DNA of 64,000 nt. Source: Stomorhina lunata (Eukaryota; Arthropoda; Insecta; Diptera; Rhiniidae). Under the pieces are notes generated by a model. That model was not told the origin of the DNA. It worked only from the letters and a program-made list of their open reading frames with translations, and did not search any database. Below, in pieces: positions 26,701 to 39,062 of the stretch. The stretch spans positions 54,748,903 to 54,812,902 of the forward strand of contig OW121743.1 in the NCBI GenBank assembly GCA_933228675.1, written 5' to 3'. Made by a program: the position numbers and the translations under genes. How positions within the stretch are numbered: the stretch's first letter is position 1; each line of letters opens with the position of its first letter.

Positions 26701-27217
26701 TCATTAACCCTTTTATTACCAGGGTCAAATGAAAAATTTTTAAAATATTAATTTAAAAAAAAGCTACTGGAAACATGTTTTTATTGTTATATTTCAATGA
26801 AAATTCAAAAAATCTATCAAAGGCGCCTTTAATTACATTTTTATACAAATTAACCCTTGTGTACCCATGGGCTTAAAATGATTTCAGTTCTAAACTGACA
26901 AAGAAATACTTAAATACTCGTATGTGTATTTAAACCTCAAATAACCAGGGAATCTGAATAAAACTACACTTATAATTTAATTGTTTATATGTTGTATACC
27001 ATACAAGGTAGATAACACTTTGCTACACTAAAAAAAACTCGCGGAACGACCTAGCTAAGGTTGCAGACCTTATAACCAGTACTTGACAAATCGTGCAAAA
27101 AAATTTCAGAAATACTTCCATTTTTAAGAGTTATACGCAAAAACCGATAAAAACGAGGTTCGTCATTTTATCATAGCTCAGCCAGTTTGTATCCGATTAT
27201 ACTTTTTTTAATAGAAA
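23731..27217. other. AT-rich DNA without recognisable gene
   Basis: About 3.5 kb with no domain, RNA gene or tandem repeat I can support. Short open frames, such as 79 codons at 26231-26470, show no family signature and no ordinary gene context. Confidence 0.45.
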
Positions 27218-27360
27218 TTTTTTTTTTTACATGCTTATATTTTATTATTGAATCTTTTTAAAAAGAAAATAACAATAAGTAATCAAATCTTAATCTAACG
27301 TAATACTATATAGAGGTTGCCAGAACAACTCTATTTAAAATTATTCGAATTGGAATTAAA

Positions 27361-28853
27361 TTAATAAGTGGGCAGGTCCAAGGTATCCATTCTTCTTAAT
27401 CGTTGGTGACCTTCGAATTGCAAAAGCTACCGTGCGAGATGATTTGGGTGAACATGCAGCTTAAAAATGTATTTAGTGCAGCACCTTCTAATCTCTTCTT
27501 GGACAAGGAGAACATTCAAATCTCTGTGAATGTTGTTATTTCTTATGAACCAAGGAGCGCAAGTTATTAAACGTAAAAGCTTGGATTGTCTTCTCTGTAA
27601 CTTAGCAATGTTGGAGGTGGAAGCCGTTCCCCATAGTTGAATACCATATGTCCATATTGGTTTATTTATTGTTTTGTACAAAAGAACCTTGTAATCTAAT
27701 TCCAGAGCAGATTGTGGGCCAATAAGCCAGTTTAGTTCAGCGGATTTCAGTTTTATCTGAGTTATTTTGCTGTCAATGTGATGGGACCATGTGAGGCGGC
27801 GATCTAAATGTATACCAAGATACTTAACGTGAGTACTCACGGGGATGGTCACGTTATTTATCTTGATTGCAGGACAGTTGTCTCTTCTTAAAGTAAACGT
27901 TACGTGAGCACACTTGCTCGGATTTACCCTAATTTTCCATCTATTTAGCCATACTTCAAGCTCATGAATATGGGACTGCAATAATGCAGATGCAATTTTG
28001 AGATCGGAATGAATGCTAATAAACGCTGTATCATCTGCGAAAGTAGATGTGTATGTTTGAGCATTCGTTGGCATATCTATATCTAATATATAGCAACGGA
28101 CCCAATATACTACCCTGTGGAACTCCAGCAGCGATTTTTCTAGGAGAAGAATAATCATCTTTGGATCGAACTCGGAATGTTCTATTGGATAAATAACTTT
28201 TCAAGAGTTTCTGTGTATTTGATGGTAGCAGATTTATTATTTTGTCCTTCATGCCAGACTTTATCGAATGCTTGTGAAATATCGATGAACAAGGCTGAAC
28301 AGTATTGTTTTCTTTCAAAGGATTTTCTGATCATTGTTGTTATTCTGTGTACTTGTTCAATGGTACCATGACATTCGCGGAAACCGAATTGATGGTCCGG
28401 AATAATATCCATCCAATTAACGAATGAGTCCAAAGTGCAAATAAGAAGCTTTTCAAACAATTTCGATAGGATAGAAAGTAAGCTTATAGGCCTATATGAT
28501 GGAACTTGACTGACATCTTTTCCTGGTTTGAGAATCATAACGATTTCTGATACCTTCCAGGACATTGGAAAATATCCCAAACGAAGAATCGCGTTATAAA
28601 TAAACATTAGAATTCTTACAGCCGAATTTGGTAGGTGGATAATCATTGACGAAGAAATTTTATCAATGTCAGGAGACTTTTTTGGATTAAGCTTTTGAAT
28701 GTTTGATATAAGTAAGGGAAGACGAAATTTTAATGGGGACAGCACGACGTCATCTATGATATTAGCGCTTATATCAGAGTTCGTTTCGTTTGGTGTGAAA
28801 ACCCTTTCTAGGTGACTAGCGAAATCATTTACTTTTTCAGATGGATCTCTTGC
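27361..28853 (-). pseudogene. LINE reverse transcriptase with two frameshifts and a premature stop
   Basis: Continues the ORF2 product. Visible RT blocks in order: NPKKSPDIDKISS and SYRPISLLSILSKLFEKLL (fingers), LFIDISQAFDKVWHEG (motif A with catalytic Asp), AAGVPQGSILGPLLY (motif B), FADDTAF (motif C with the two catalytic Asp), YLGIHLDRRLTW and a downstream thumb-like region with RRQSKLLRLIT. Frameshifts fall near 28245 (after WHEG) and near 28083 (after GPLLY). A TAG at 27427-27429 interrupts the C-terminus after HPNHLAR. The frame reopens into QRLRRMDTLDLPTY and ends at the probable original TAA, 27361-27363. All catalytic motifs survive, so inactivation is by frame lesions. Confidence 0.9.
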
Positions 28854-29790
28854 TCAAGTACCGTTTTCAAGCCTGATTGGAGACTCATATGCAATTGGAT
28901 GCTGCATGTTTTTAACAGCCCTCCATAGATTGAAATTTTTTTCCTTAGAGGAATCTAAGTTTTTTAAGTACTTATCAAGAGATTTTTGTTCATTGATCCT
29001 CAATGCGGAATGCAGCTTTCTTTGACATTGCTTTAAACGGCTTTTTAAGGCAGGACATCGACATTCTTGCCACCGTCTTCTTAGCCTTCTCTTTTCATTT
29101 ATTAGACTTTGAATATCGTCTGGAATGCTCCGGCTACCCTTTTTCTTCGGTTTAAAGATTGGAGTTGCTATACAGGCTGCATTAGTGAGAATTTCTGAAA
29201 AAGTGTTAATTGCAGATTCGATGTCAGTTGGATTCCTGAGAGAAATATTGAACGGGAGGTGGTAACTCACATACATTTTATATTTTAACCAGTTTGTATT
29301 TCTGTTTGGATAAAAATGTCTTTCTTCTTGAACTTCATTGGGACTGCCATAAAAAGATATAATAGATGGCGAATGATCGGATGATAAGTCTAGCGATGAG
29401 CAAACGGATAAGTTGGATCTTTTCATACCTCTTGTAATGGCAAAATCTATCAAATCGGGTATCTTGTTTAAGTCAGAGGGCCAATACGTTGGGTGACCCC
29501 CTGATGCGGCGTTCAACCTGTGTGAAAAGATAGCACCCAATAGCTGTCTATCCCTAGGTGTAATAAGACGTGAGCCCCAAAACGTGTGCTTCGCATTAAA
29601 ATCACCAGCCACTATGAATTTAGAGCCAAGCGTATCAAAAAAATCAAGGAATTGATCTTTTTTTAATATTATATCTTGGCGGACAATATATAGAAGACAA
29701 AGTCATTTTGTATTCCAAAAGTTTAACAGATGTTGCCTGAATATATTCCTTTTCGTAATGAGGCAATGGAAAATGCCTTATTTTATTATG
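28854..29790 (-). pseudogene. LINE endonuclease domain fragment and linker
   Basis: The first stretch (about 29790-29665) reads IRHFPLPHYEKEYIQATSV then SSIYCPPRYNIKK, matching the middle of Jockey-type AP endonucleases that nick target DNA for target-primed reverse transcription. A 1-nt change in an A7 run near 29665 shifts the frame. The second stretch (28857-29612 and a little upstream) begins FIVAGDFNAKHTFWGS and includes SSDHSPSIISF, the C-terminal catalytic motifs GDFN and SDH. It continues through a basic linker rich in Arg, Lys and Cys (RRLRRRWQECRCP) and ends at an in-frame TGA (28854-28856) where the family would have a sense codon, probably Trp. The N-terminal catalytic residues are missing, so it cannot be active. 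Confidence 0.85.
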
Positions 29791-32373
29791 TACAGAAAAT
29801 GAAAGGAAAAAGATTGTGCTTTCAAATAGCACTTTCCTTAACAATATCTAAAAAAAAAGAATTTTGTACTTTTTCGACCTTAGTAGCTTTTAGTTGCTTA
29901 TTCTTATATAAAAGCTCATAAAAGTTTATATTAATATAACAAGATAATTTAGTTCCTAATAAAACGTAGTCTTCATTTATTAAATCAGACAAAAAAAACT
30001 TAAAGTTATTAATTAAGCTTTTCATAAACCGACTAGGCCATGTACCAGGTACTAACATGGTTATATGGCACGTGAAAATTTAACTTTGGAAAAAGTTTTA
30101 TAACTTTTGTAAATGTAAACCAATATCAGCTTTAAAACTGTATAAAAAAAGATAGGTTTTTATAGAAAAAATTTCAAATAATTTCTTAAAATATAAGCCC
30201 TATGCATACAATTTGTACCAGCTTGATCCATTAATTTTCCAAAACTGTTTAAAACTTTTAAATCACTCTGCAAATGTGAGAGTTAGAGGTACTAAAGTAC
30301 TACGACCTACCCGAAATCGAAATCTTTGAAAATGGTTTTGTATGTCCTCCTAGGTCTAAAAACCCTGCTTTCCAAATTTTAAAAAAAGTTGCGCATTTGT
30401 AACACCGTGTAATTATTCTTCACTAGATCTAAGACCCACAGAGAATTAAAGTGAAAATGAACTTTCCGCGAATGTGTTCAATTGTTGTGTTTTTATTATA
30501 CTAAATTGCCTTTCTAAACTCTTGTAAACAAATTCTGAATAAACAAATAAAATTTATGTGAAAATTTAAATGTTTTTCTCGATTTTTTTGATAATGAAAA
30601 ATCTATAGACTTTACAATTTACTACAAATTTACTCTTATGTGAATCTCAAGTTTAAAAATAAATGCATTTTTCTTCAAACCAATAGACAAAATGCAAAAA
30701 AAAATATTTAAATTTATTTTTATTGGAAAGTTTTCAAGTGTCATGATATGGTGTCTGTTACAGTTTAAAATTTCATGGTCAGGGTTGTGCCAAAAATAAC
30801 CCAAGAAAATGTTGACTATACGAGTATATCTTCTATAAAGAAGAAAAAAATACTAAAATAAACTGTTTTATATACGAGCACATAAATACTCGTATCACAT
30901 AAGAAACTCAACAATAAAAGTAAAAAATATAATAGAACTAAAAAACTTTTACAAGTGCAACAGACTGTTGCAAAGAAGCAATTTACGAATTTGTATCAAG
31001 TTTTTCCTATTTTTTATATATTTTCTACTTTGGCCCTTTTTTAGCTTAAAGTGCCAAAATAACCCCAACTACAAAGTAATTTCGCTTTTTGCACTTGCGT
31101 TTTTTTTTTGAAATTTATCTGGAAAAACTATAAGTAAAGAAAGTAAAGGAAACCAAATGTTTGGAAAAAATTTTGCTGTTTTGAAACCATAAAAGTATAA
31201 AAAAAAGTATTTACCAATTTGGTAATAACAAGAAACAAACAAGTGAAATGTTATCTCTAACATAAACTATTATAGTCTCAAATAAAAGTTCTTGCCGCTG
31301 AAAACTCTTTCCTTACTTTAAAGCAGATTTTTTTTTCTCAAATGTTATTTGTTAATGTTCTTGTCACATGTTGTCTGTTGCTGTAAAATATTTACAGCTT
31401 TTGGTTACATCCAACATGTCGCATTGCGCACCTAATTCTTCCTCTAAATTTGTCTACTTTTTTCTATCATTTATTCTATCACTATTTCATGTTTTGTTCC
31501 TGTTTTTCCATTCAAAAAAGCGAAATTTTTTATATTCTATGAATGAATGAAATATTCCCACAAAAACCCCGAGTTTCATTTGTTGCCGGTTTATTGTATT
31601 TGTTAGTACGAGTATTCCTCTAACGCTTTTAACGTCTCCTTTGGCTGTTGATAAATGTGTTTGTGCGGTTCTAATGGCTCTGGGGAAAATTGCTCTTTAA
31701 ATATTTTATAACGGTAAAATAATTTCCAAACTGCAGTTGTTTCGCTCTTAGCGCCTAGCACGCGCCTTCCTCAGTCTCTGGGGTATTATTGTACTCATGT
31801 TGTGTGTGTTACACAAGCAGCAAAATTCGCAAACATATTTTCAGGTGCACAGTGGGTTAGGGTTTTAAAATGAGTGCATAAAATGTATCGTTAATAATAT
31901 CTAACGTTGTTTTGTCGTCGGCTGAGGTAGTTTAGTCTTGTCCAGAGTTTTCTAACGGGTCCATGAACCTGAAGTAATGAGAATACGAATCATTAACCCT
32001 TTCCGGGGATTGAAATAAAGATTATTTATTGATTAATTCGGGTCGGTGGATAATATATTTTCGTGTTAACAATATAATCTTTAATTTATTAATGTCGGGT
32101 TCTCTTAATATACTTCGGATATAATTATTATAGCTTTAGTAACGGATTTAGCGATATCAATCTGATGAAGGTAAATCCGTAGCAACGCTCAGGTTTTTGA
32201 CCTATCAATCGAAGATAATTCTCGGATTTTCAACAATTAATTGGATATAGATGAAGTCGGTTTATTTCATAATCTTAATACTTAAATATACGTCTACAAT
32301 ATTACGTAAAGAAAAAATAATATTATATTATTACAATTCTGACTGAAACTAAACGACCAAAGCCGTTGTAAGA
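29791..32373. other. AT-rich DNA without recognisable gene
   Basis: Unique-looking sequence between the LINE and the minisatellite. The part at 31570-32370 is slightly less AT-rich (CCTAGCACGCGCCTTCC near 31757) but I find no convincing exon, splice-linked frame or RNA gene. Confidence 0.45.
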
Positions 32374-32716
32374 AACAGTCAGAAGAAGCCGCTGTGTCTG
32401 AAAATTCAGCCGCTGTGCCAAAAGAGTCAGCCGAAGCCGCTATGCCAAAAGAGTCATCCGAAGCTGCTGTGTCAAAAGAGTCAGCCGAAGCCGCTGTGCC
32501 AAAGCAGTCAGCCGAAGCCGCTGTGGCAAAAGCGTCAGCCGAAGCCGCCGTGCCAAAACAGTCAGCCGAAGCCGCTGTGCCAAAACAGTCAGCCGAAGCC
32601 GCTGTGCTATAAGAGTCAGCTGAAGCCGCAGTGTCAAAAAAGAGTCAGCCAAAGCCTCCGCGCTAAAACAGTCAGCCGAAGCCGCTGTGACTAAAATAGT
32701 CAGCCAAATTCGCTGT
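32374..32716. repeat. 27-bp GC-richer minisatellite
   Basis: About 12 units of 27 bp with core TCAGCCGAAGCCGCTGTG and CCAAAACAG. Read forward from 32394 it encodes nonapeptide repeats of type SAEAAVPKQ for about 72 codons before a TAA at 32610. The minus strand is open as well (32440-32652), a property of the repeat period. The last units carry indels and break the frame. No upstream exon, start context or domain supports a gene. The composition contrasts sharply with the surroundings. Confidence 0.9.
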
Positions 32717-32723
32717 ACAAGGT

Positions 32724-32748
32724 GATTCGTGAATTATATTCACGAATC
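32724..32748. repeat. perfect hairpin, 11-bp arms
   Basis: GATTCGTGAAT, 3-nt loop TAT, ATTCACGAATC. It lies 8 bp beyond the minisatellite. Function unknown. Confidence 0.85.
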
Positions 32749-32852
32749 TTTGTAAATTCTGTCTCATTTGAATGGCAAAACTTACACACTTATATAGACT
32801 TACGCATAAACTAAATACGAATTATATTTGTGTATTCCATACATAAAATAAA

Positions 32853-34389
32853 TGAAGACCTTATTTTGAAAGTGGATTAAGTCTATTATTTTTTAAATTG
32901 AGATATAAAGGGTTTTGCGTTTTAATGTTTTTAAAAATATAGGTGACCAATTTTAGTAAATTAAATCCTAGGTTTTGATCAGAACCTATCAAATTTTTTC
33001 TTTCATAAAAATAAATTAATAAAAACCATTTGGAAACGCGTTTTTTAGTGGGTTGAATGGACTTATACCACTTTCAAAACAAACATTTTAAAATAATCAT
33101 TATTTGAATTGAAAAATTTATGTATTCATGTTTATGTATTGAAAAATTTACTGTATTCAAAACAAATAAAATTTAAATTTTTGGTTTTGTATGAAAAAAT
33201 TTTTACTTTTAAATTGAAAAATGTATAGGACTTTTTCCACTTCCAAAACAAATAAAATGAAAAATTTTGTTTCAAAAAATTTTGCCAAATATTTTTCATA
33301 ACAAATTTCCTATAAAAAGTGAATTTTTGAAAAATTTCCTATAAAAAGTAAATTTTTGAAAAATTTCCTATAAAAAGTAAATTTTTGAAAAATTTCCTAT
33401 AAAAAGTAAATTTTTTAAAAATTCCTATAAGAAGTAACTTCTTGAAAAATTTCCTTTAAAAAGTAAATTTTTGAAAAATTTCCTATAAAAAGTAAATTTT
33501 TGAAAAATTTCCTATAAAAAGTAAATTTTTGAAAAATTTCCTATAAAAAGTAAATTTTTTAAAAATTCCTTTAAGAAGTAACTTCTTGAAAAATTTCCTT
33601 TAAAAAGTAAATTTTTGAAAAATTTCCTATAAAAAGTAAATTTTTGAAAAATTTCCTATAAAAAGTAAATTTTTGAAAAATTTCCTATAAAAAGTAAATT
33701 TTCGAAAAATTTCCTATAAAAAGTAAATTTTAGAAAAATTTCCTATAAAAAGTAAATTTTCGAAAAATTTCCTATAAAAAGTAAATTTTCGAAAAATTTC
33801 CTATAAAAAGTAAATTTTCGAAAAATTTCCAATTAAGAGTAAATTTAAAAAAAAATAAAAATCATTCCGTCAAATTTTTAGTATTTTTTTTTTCAATTGT
33901 ATGAAATAGCAAATATTTTTAGATATCAATACAAACAATATTAGACCAGTACTATTATGAAAATAAGTTTTTACTTTTACTCTGTTCGAGTTAATATTTA
34001 TTTTAAAATTTAAAAAGAATTGGACTTTACCCACTTTCAAAAAAAATATTTGAATTATTATTTTGTTTGAAGAAACAGTTTTTTTGTAATTAAAAATGTA
34101 CTGGACTTTATCCACTTTCAAAACAAATAAATTTGAAATTTTTATTTTGTTTGAATATTTTTTTTCTTTTAAAATGAAAAATATATGGGACTTAAACCAC
34201 TTTCAAAATAAAAATTTGTATCAAATCGCTAACTACAAAATGTTTGACTGTCAAGATTGTGGTAAGTTTTGTAAATTTAAAATTAATTATTTTTCGCATA
34301 GTAAAATCCACAATTGCAGAACCTTTTCCCATCATTAACTCAATTTTTTTGGAATGTGGACTTATTCCATTTTCAAAATAAAGTCTTTA
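32853..34389 (+). mobile_element. TIR element with internal 29-bp array, copy A
   Basis: The left end ATGAAGACCTTATTTTGAAA followed by GTGGATTAAGTC is inverted at the right end (GGACTTATTCCATTTTCAAA then ATAAAGTCTTTA), a terminal repeat of about 33 bp. Diverged copies of the terminal motif (GGACTT...CCACTTTCAAAA) recur inside at about 33058, 33222, 34022, 34102 and 34187. A 29-bp tandem array fills the centre. The copy at 40789-42572 has the same ends on the opposite strand. Long modular ends plus internal tandem repeats recall foldback-type or satellite-carrying non-autonomous elements; no coding frame. Confidence 0.8.
33290..33840 (+). repeat. 29-bp array inside TIR element A
   Basis: About 19 units of GAAAAATTTCCTATAAAAAG plus TAAATTTTT. 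A variant pair (TTTTTTAAAAATTCC with GAAGTAACTTCTTG) occurs near 33413 and near 33558, about 145 bp or five units apart, so a higher-order repeat exists. Right-hand units shift to TAAATTTTCG. Confidence 0.93.
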
Positions 34390-35602
34390 AGTACAAGTAT
34401 ATCGTGACCCTGGTAACGCAAGGGATAAACATTTCCAATACAAATATAAAATTATTATTTTTCCAAAATTTCTAATTTTCCTGAAATCCTCTGCTTTAAG
34501 CCACATTTACGGAAATACAGGATAAGCTATCGATCCAATTGTTTTTCGTTTTTATACCTAATGCATTTGTAATAGGTCACTGTAGTTCCAATCGCAAATT
34601 TATAAAAATCCTTTAACATATTTTTTTTAAAAACAAAAAAAGGTCATTTGCACATCAAATGAAAAAAATCTCTATTAAGTAGGAAGATACGAACCAATTT
34701 AAACAAAATTTTATATTTTATTTTTTACAGGTCTAAGATATTTTGGGGTAAATTTGTCTTTGTAAGGATATAAAATTCGCGTAAAAAACGCTATAACTTT
34801 AAAAGCGTTTGAGCAATTTATAAGACATCTACTTCAAAAGATAGCTTGTTAACTTTATATTACAAGTCAATGCTCAATCTTTTATAAAAGTTACCTTAAA
34901 TAGCTTTAGTCTGGCAAAACACGAAAGATACCCATTTTTCCCTTGTAAATATATGTTTCAACTTTAGGGCCTAGACAACTCGCGATAACGTTGTCCGATT
35001 TGACTCAAACTTTCATGGTTAATGTTTCTCACCAAATGACATAATAATCAAATACTCTAATCCCCAGCCTTACCATTTCATTTTTCAACATCCATGTGTT
35101 GTTCAAAAATATTTCTAGATAATTTCTAAAATTTAGTTTTTAAAAACTCTTCTCCACATTTCATAACATTTTGCCCCACTGTTCGCTTAATGTTTTATTA
35201 AAATTTTAACATTTTTCGCATTGTGTCATGTTTTGTTGCATTGCTTTATAGCAAATACATACAAATCGATCAATATGACTGGGGTATAAAAAAAAGCGAT
35301 ATTGTACTTAGGACCGCGTAAGCTCGTGAATCTTATAACAGTTTCAAGTGCAGCAGAAAAAAATGCAAAAAAAAAGAACAACAATTTTATTATAACATCC
35401 GACTAAATTATTACAATGTACGGGAAATGTAGCAAAATATTGCAAGGAACAGGGCAATACAACCACGAGCGCAAAGAAAGGCAAAGATTTTAAAGTAAGA
35501 TTTAGGGACATTTAAAAAAAACAGTTCCGATAAAAAAAGCTAAAAAAAAGATAGCAAGTTTTTTTTTTTTCTTTTCAAAATTAGGATCCGACACAAAACC
35601 AG
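34390..35602. other. AT-rich DNA without recognisable gene
   Basis: No repeat structure or coding region that I can support. Confidence 0.45.
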
Positions 35603-36159
35603 GGGCCAAATTACCGCATTCGATAACGATCAAAATCTTAGATATTTTAATAACATACTTTAAGGTTAATCAAAATTATTCAAAAGATGAAGAGTTCACT
35701 ATATTTTTTTTAAGTTATTTGCCAAAAGATGAACAATAGTAGTAGAGTTTTAATTGAACTATATCGCACTTATTTAACAAGAGGGTATTAACCCAAAATT
35801 TTTAAATTTTCACTTTTTAAAAGAAATTGATGTGTAGTAGTCTTATCTACCCATTGTAAAAATCTGACATCATTTTCACTATAGTTTCACCAAAAAAACT
35901 ACAGTTTTACCCCTCTTCCTTATATGAAAGTAATAGTAAAATAAAATAGTTTTTTGACTCTACTGAAAATTTAAAAATTTTGAGTTAATACCCTCTTGTC
36001 GATCAAGTGCGATATGTTTTTAAAAACTAATCAAAATGGATACCAAATTTCAATAAACTTTTTACATCGAAGTAACTTTGAACATCCCTAAAGTATACTT
36101 TACAATATTTGCTTCAAAGTCTGAGTTTTCGATCGATATGGAACGCGGTAATTTGGCCC
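35603..36159 (+). mobile_element. short TIR element, GATATCGAT family, copy 2
   Basis: The ends GGGCCAAATTACCGCATTCG (35603) and the inverted CGCGGTAATTTGGCCC (ending 36159) form a clear terminal repeat continued by CGATATCGATC-like sequence. Inside, AAACTTTTT...TTGAACATCCCTAAAGTATA and TACAATATTTGCTT match 36375-36430 and 60605-60665. Non-autonomous. Confidence 0.75.
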
Positions 36160-36466
36160 TAGATTCCTAAATTACAACAATCGATATCGATAGAAATGCA
36201 AGATATTTTAGAACAATTTGTGTAGCATACTTTTAGGATCATCTAAATAATAGGTATATAACACAATAGGTTTATTGTAATTTATTTACTAAAAGATCCC
36301 TGATAGTAAAATAATTTCATTTAATCTTAATAATTTGATAAACAAACGGATATGTTTAGATATTAAATTTTATTAAACTTTTTGAAAATTAAATTATTTT
36401 GAAAATCCCTAAGATACGTTACACAAAATTTGTTTCGATCGATATCGAATGCTGTGATTTGGCAAC
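36160..36466 (+). mobile_element. short TIR element, GATATCGAT family, copy 3
   Basis: Directly adjoins copy 2. The left end is degenerate (ATCGATATCGATAGAAATGC); the right end CGATCGATATCGAATGC...GATTTGGC is recognisable. The interior TGATAGTAAAATAATTT, ACGGATATGTTTAGATAT and TTTTGAAAATCCCTAAG matches 60515-60650 in the same orientation. Its left end AGCATACTTTTAGG with ATCATCTAAATAAT is also found at 56681-56710. Confidence 0.6.
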
Positions 36467-37439
36467 AGTTCAGATAAACAAAGCTTAAAACGGATGATTT
36501 CTAGGTTTTTAGAACCCAAGAAGCAGTTCAATGGACCAAAAATTGGCAATAAAATATTAGCATTAATTTGGATACTTCAATTATGCGCTTCTACATCCAA
36601 ATATTTGATCCCCATTAGTTTAAATGTCACTGAAAGCAATTGTCCTTCTCTTTATTTGGGGTACCTCAATATTTTAACAAATTTGAAATAGGCAGCTTTT
36701 TTGGTCCCCTAACTCCCTTAACACTACCTTCCCTGCAATCCTATTACAGACATACACATATGTTTAACAATTTATGAATGTCTGTGTATGTTTGTGTGTG
36801 TAAACTTGGTGCTGATGTACAAACCACAACAGATTTTGTCATGTTCCATTGTCCTGATTCTCTCAGACGGTCTCAATGGCTGCAACAAAAACAGTCTTTT
36901 GGAGAAATCAACCAAAAACCACATGGACGGACAGAGAGACAGACTCACAGACGCACACACACACAAAAAATACAAAACGCACATTCTAAATGTCAGAAAC
37001 AAAAATTAAAAATATACAAATGTTTTTGTTAAAAAAAAAATACACAATAACTCGTAAACCACATATTATTAAAAAATAAGGAAAAAATACAAAATGCATG
37101 AGAAGCTCTGGCAAATGGCACGAGTTTTTAAAGGGAATAAAAAAAGCTAAAAATGGTTTTCTTGCTTAGTCTCTTAGGAAAAATGAAATGGTCCATAAAA
37201 ACTTGTTACTGGCTAATGACCACAATAATGAAGAATATTTAAGTAAAACGAGAAAAAATAATGATAATGAAAGGAATGAAAAGAACAAAAAAACACACAT
37301 ATGATTTTAACACTCCCTGGGGGGTTAAAAAGTTATTAAAAAGCTTGAATATGGAACATTCTGAGGATATGATAAAGTTAAATTTTTAATAAAATTAAAA
37401 GTTTATCTCCTTATTATATTTTACTTATAAATTCAAATT
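36467..37439. other. AT-rich DNA without recognisable gene
   Basis: No gene supported. A short purine tract with GGACGGACAGAGAGACAGAC and (CA)n at about 36925-36965 may be a GTCY-type microsatellite remnant; overlapping frames across it are artefacts. Confidence 0.45.
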
Positions 37440-38950
37440 AAACAAGTAAGAGTGTTATACATATTCGGCTATGCCGAATCTTGTATACCCACCATCAAGT
37501 TGTACGAGAGTGCAGCTAATTCAAAATGTTGACCAAATGTGGTATTGTTGGTAATATATTTGGACTAAATTCGGTTGCAGTGGTATAGTTCCTATAGTTC
37601 AACATTTAAAAGTATCTAAGTGGTTTCCCAAGTATTTACCTTGGACAAAATGCTGTTCCATAACCGAATATAGTTTTACATTAATAAACTGTTTCGAGGG
37701 CCATAAACATGTTGATAGCAACACGGCAGGTTCATATATTTTGTTAGGAATTCCTAATGCATCTACCGTGTATAAAGTCTGGACCTAACATTGATTGATA
37801 GCTAATTTCATAGATGCAATCTACCTCCAAATCTTTTTGATTGTAGATATAAAAAGGGGATGTTATATATTTCAGAACTATAGCCAAATGTTGACCGATT
37901 GTTACAAAATTTTATATACTGGCTGGTATTAATATAAAGTTTATTTGTGCAAAATTTAGTGGCCATAGCTGACATAGTTTATAATTTAATAGCTTTTAAC
38001 TGGCGTTTGTGGCATTTTAGTGGTTACCGGGAGTGGTTTTTATACGAAAGCTATGGTCAAAAATAGACCGATTCCTATAAAATTTGACATATTGACTGAA
38101 AGTTGCATATTACTTTTCTCTTTTGTAAATTTAGTAGTCATAGATTTTACAATTTTATTCAATTTATTAGCATAAATGCGATTCCCGGGGCAGGGTTATA
38201 TGGGAGCTCTAACTAAATGTGAACCGATTTTATCCATTTTCAGCGCACAATTTCTATAACATATCGCAAATACTTATCCTAAATTTTGTCTCTCTAGCTC
38301 TTGTAGTTAAGGAGCTATCGCACTTTTCTCTAACGTAAAGATGAACATAAACCCCCTTTTCTCTTTGTATTTTTGTGTTTCCGTAAGTTTTTTATATGGG
38401 AGCTATGGTCAAATGGTCACTGATTATGACAAAATTTTGCACACTGGTTGGCATTGACATAAGACCTCCTCGTGCTAATGGTTATATCTGTTGTAGTTTT
38501 AGATTTATTGGCATTTAAGTGTATTTTGGGTGAAATTTTGGCTGTTTCCCTAAGTTTTTTGTATGGGAGCTATGACTAAATGTGAACCGATTTTGCAGAA
38601 ATTTTATATGCCGCCTAGGGCTTATGCAAAACTTGTATATACCAAATTTTGTCATCATAGCTATTATAGTTTGTTATTTATTAGCAAATAAGCGATTAGC
38701 GTAGGCGAGGTTATACGGGAGCTATGGTGAAATGTTAACCGATTTTGCCCAATTTCAATACCAAAATTTTCTCAGATGTGAAGAATGTTTTAACAAAGTT
38801 TCAATGAGCTAGCTCCTTTCGTTTAGGCTTTATAGTGATTTCAGCAGACGGACAGACGGACAGACAGACAGATTTGCAAGATTTTTAAATGGTTTTAATT
38901 TAATCTTCTTTGAGAGTGCTATTATTATCTAAACTACTATGTATAACAAT
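37440..38950 (+). mobile_element. mini-me-like element with internal about 170-bp repeats
   Basis: Starts AAACAAGTAAGAGTG, followed by the hairpin TATTCGGCTATGCCGAAT and GTATACCCACC. Near the 3' side is a GACGGACAGACGGACAGACA tract, the (GTCY)n complement. The body contains about six diverged repeats marked by GGGAGCTATGGTCAAATG and ACCGATTNTG at about 37896, 38067, 38221, 38418, 38584 and 38735 (spacing 151-197 bp). No transposase frame. Resemblance to dipteran mini-me/DINE-type elements is from memory of the (GTCY)n feature. Confidence 0.65.
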
Positions 38951-38960
38951 ATCATATACA

Positions 38961-38988
38961 GACTGGGTTCGATTCCCAGTCACGTCAA
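38961..38988 (+). other. tRNA T-arm-like sequence
   Basis: CTGGGTTCGATTCCCAG (38963-38979) is a perfect 5-bp T-stem with a T-loop/B box, followed by TCACGTC. No A box or matching 5' acceptor is visible in the about 60 nt upstream. Probably a tRNA-derived fragment. Confidence 0.4.
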
Positions 38989-39062
38989 CATCAATTTCTG
39001 TAATTTATAATTTTTATTAAACCTACAGCCTAAAGCAATAACACGCCATCGATGTAAAAAAA

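Larger units (their letters stand above)
27218..29790 (-). mobile_element. 5'-truncated Jockey-clade LINE with poly(A) tail
   Basis: Minus-strand non-LTR retrotransposon remnant of about 2.57 kb: partial apurinic-type endonuclease, reverse transcriptase, C-terminal region, short 3' UTR, AATAAA signal (complement of 27241-27246) and an 11-nt poly(A) at 27218-27228. ORF1 (gag-like) and the start of the endonuclease are absent, the usual 5' truncation. Jockey clade is inferred from RT-block phrasing (FADDTAF, YLGIHLDRRLTW) and the short poly(A)-ended 3' UTR. No target-site duplication identified; the 5' junction (about 29790) is approximate. Confidence 0.88.

Noticed and set aside
32394..32652. 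Overlapping open frames on both strands of the 27-bp repeat as two genes
   Set aside because: A repeat length divisible by three keeps frames open on both strands; no independent coding evidence.
33030..33045. GAAACGCG near 33033 as another hammerhead
   Set aside because: No CUGANGA core or stem II upstream; only the short word is shared.
36772..37032. Three overlapping frames of 73-84 codons
   Set aside because: Mutually overlapping on both strands across a GAC/CA-rich low-complexity tract, with no family signature.
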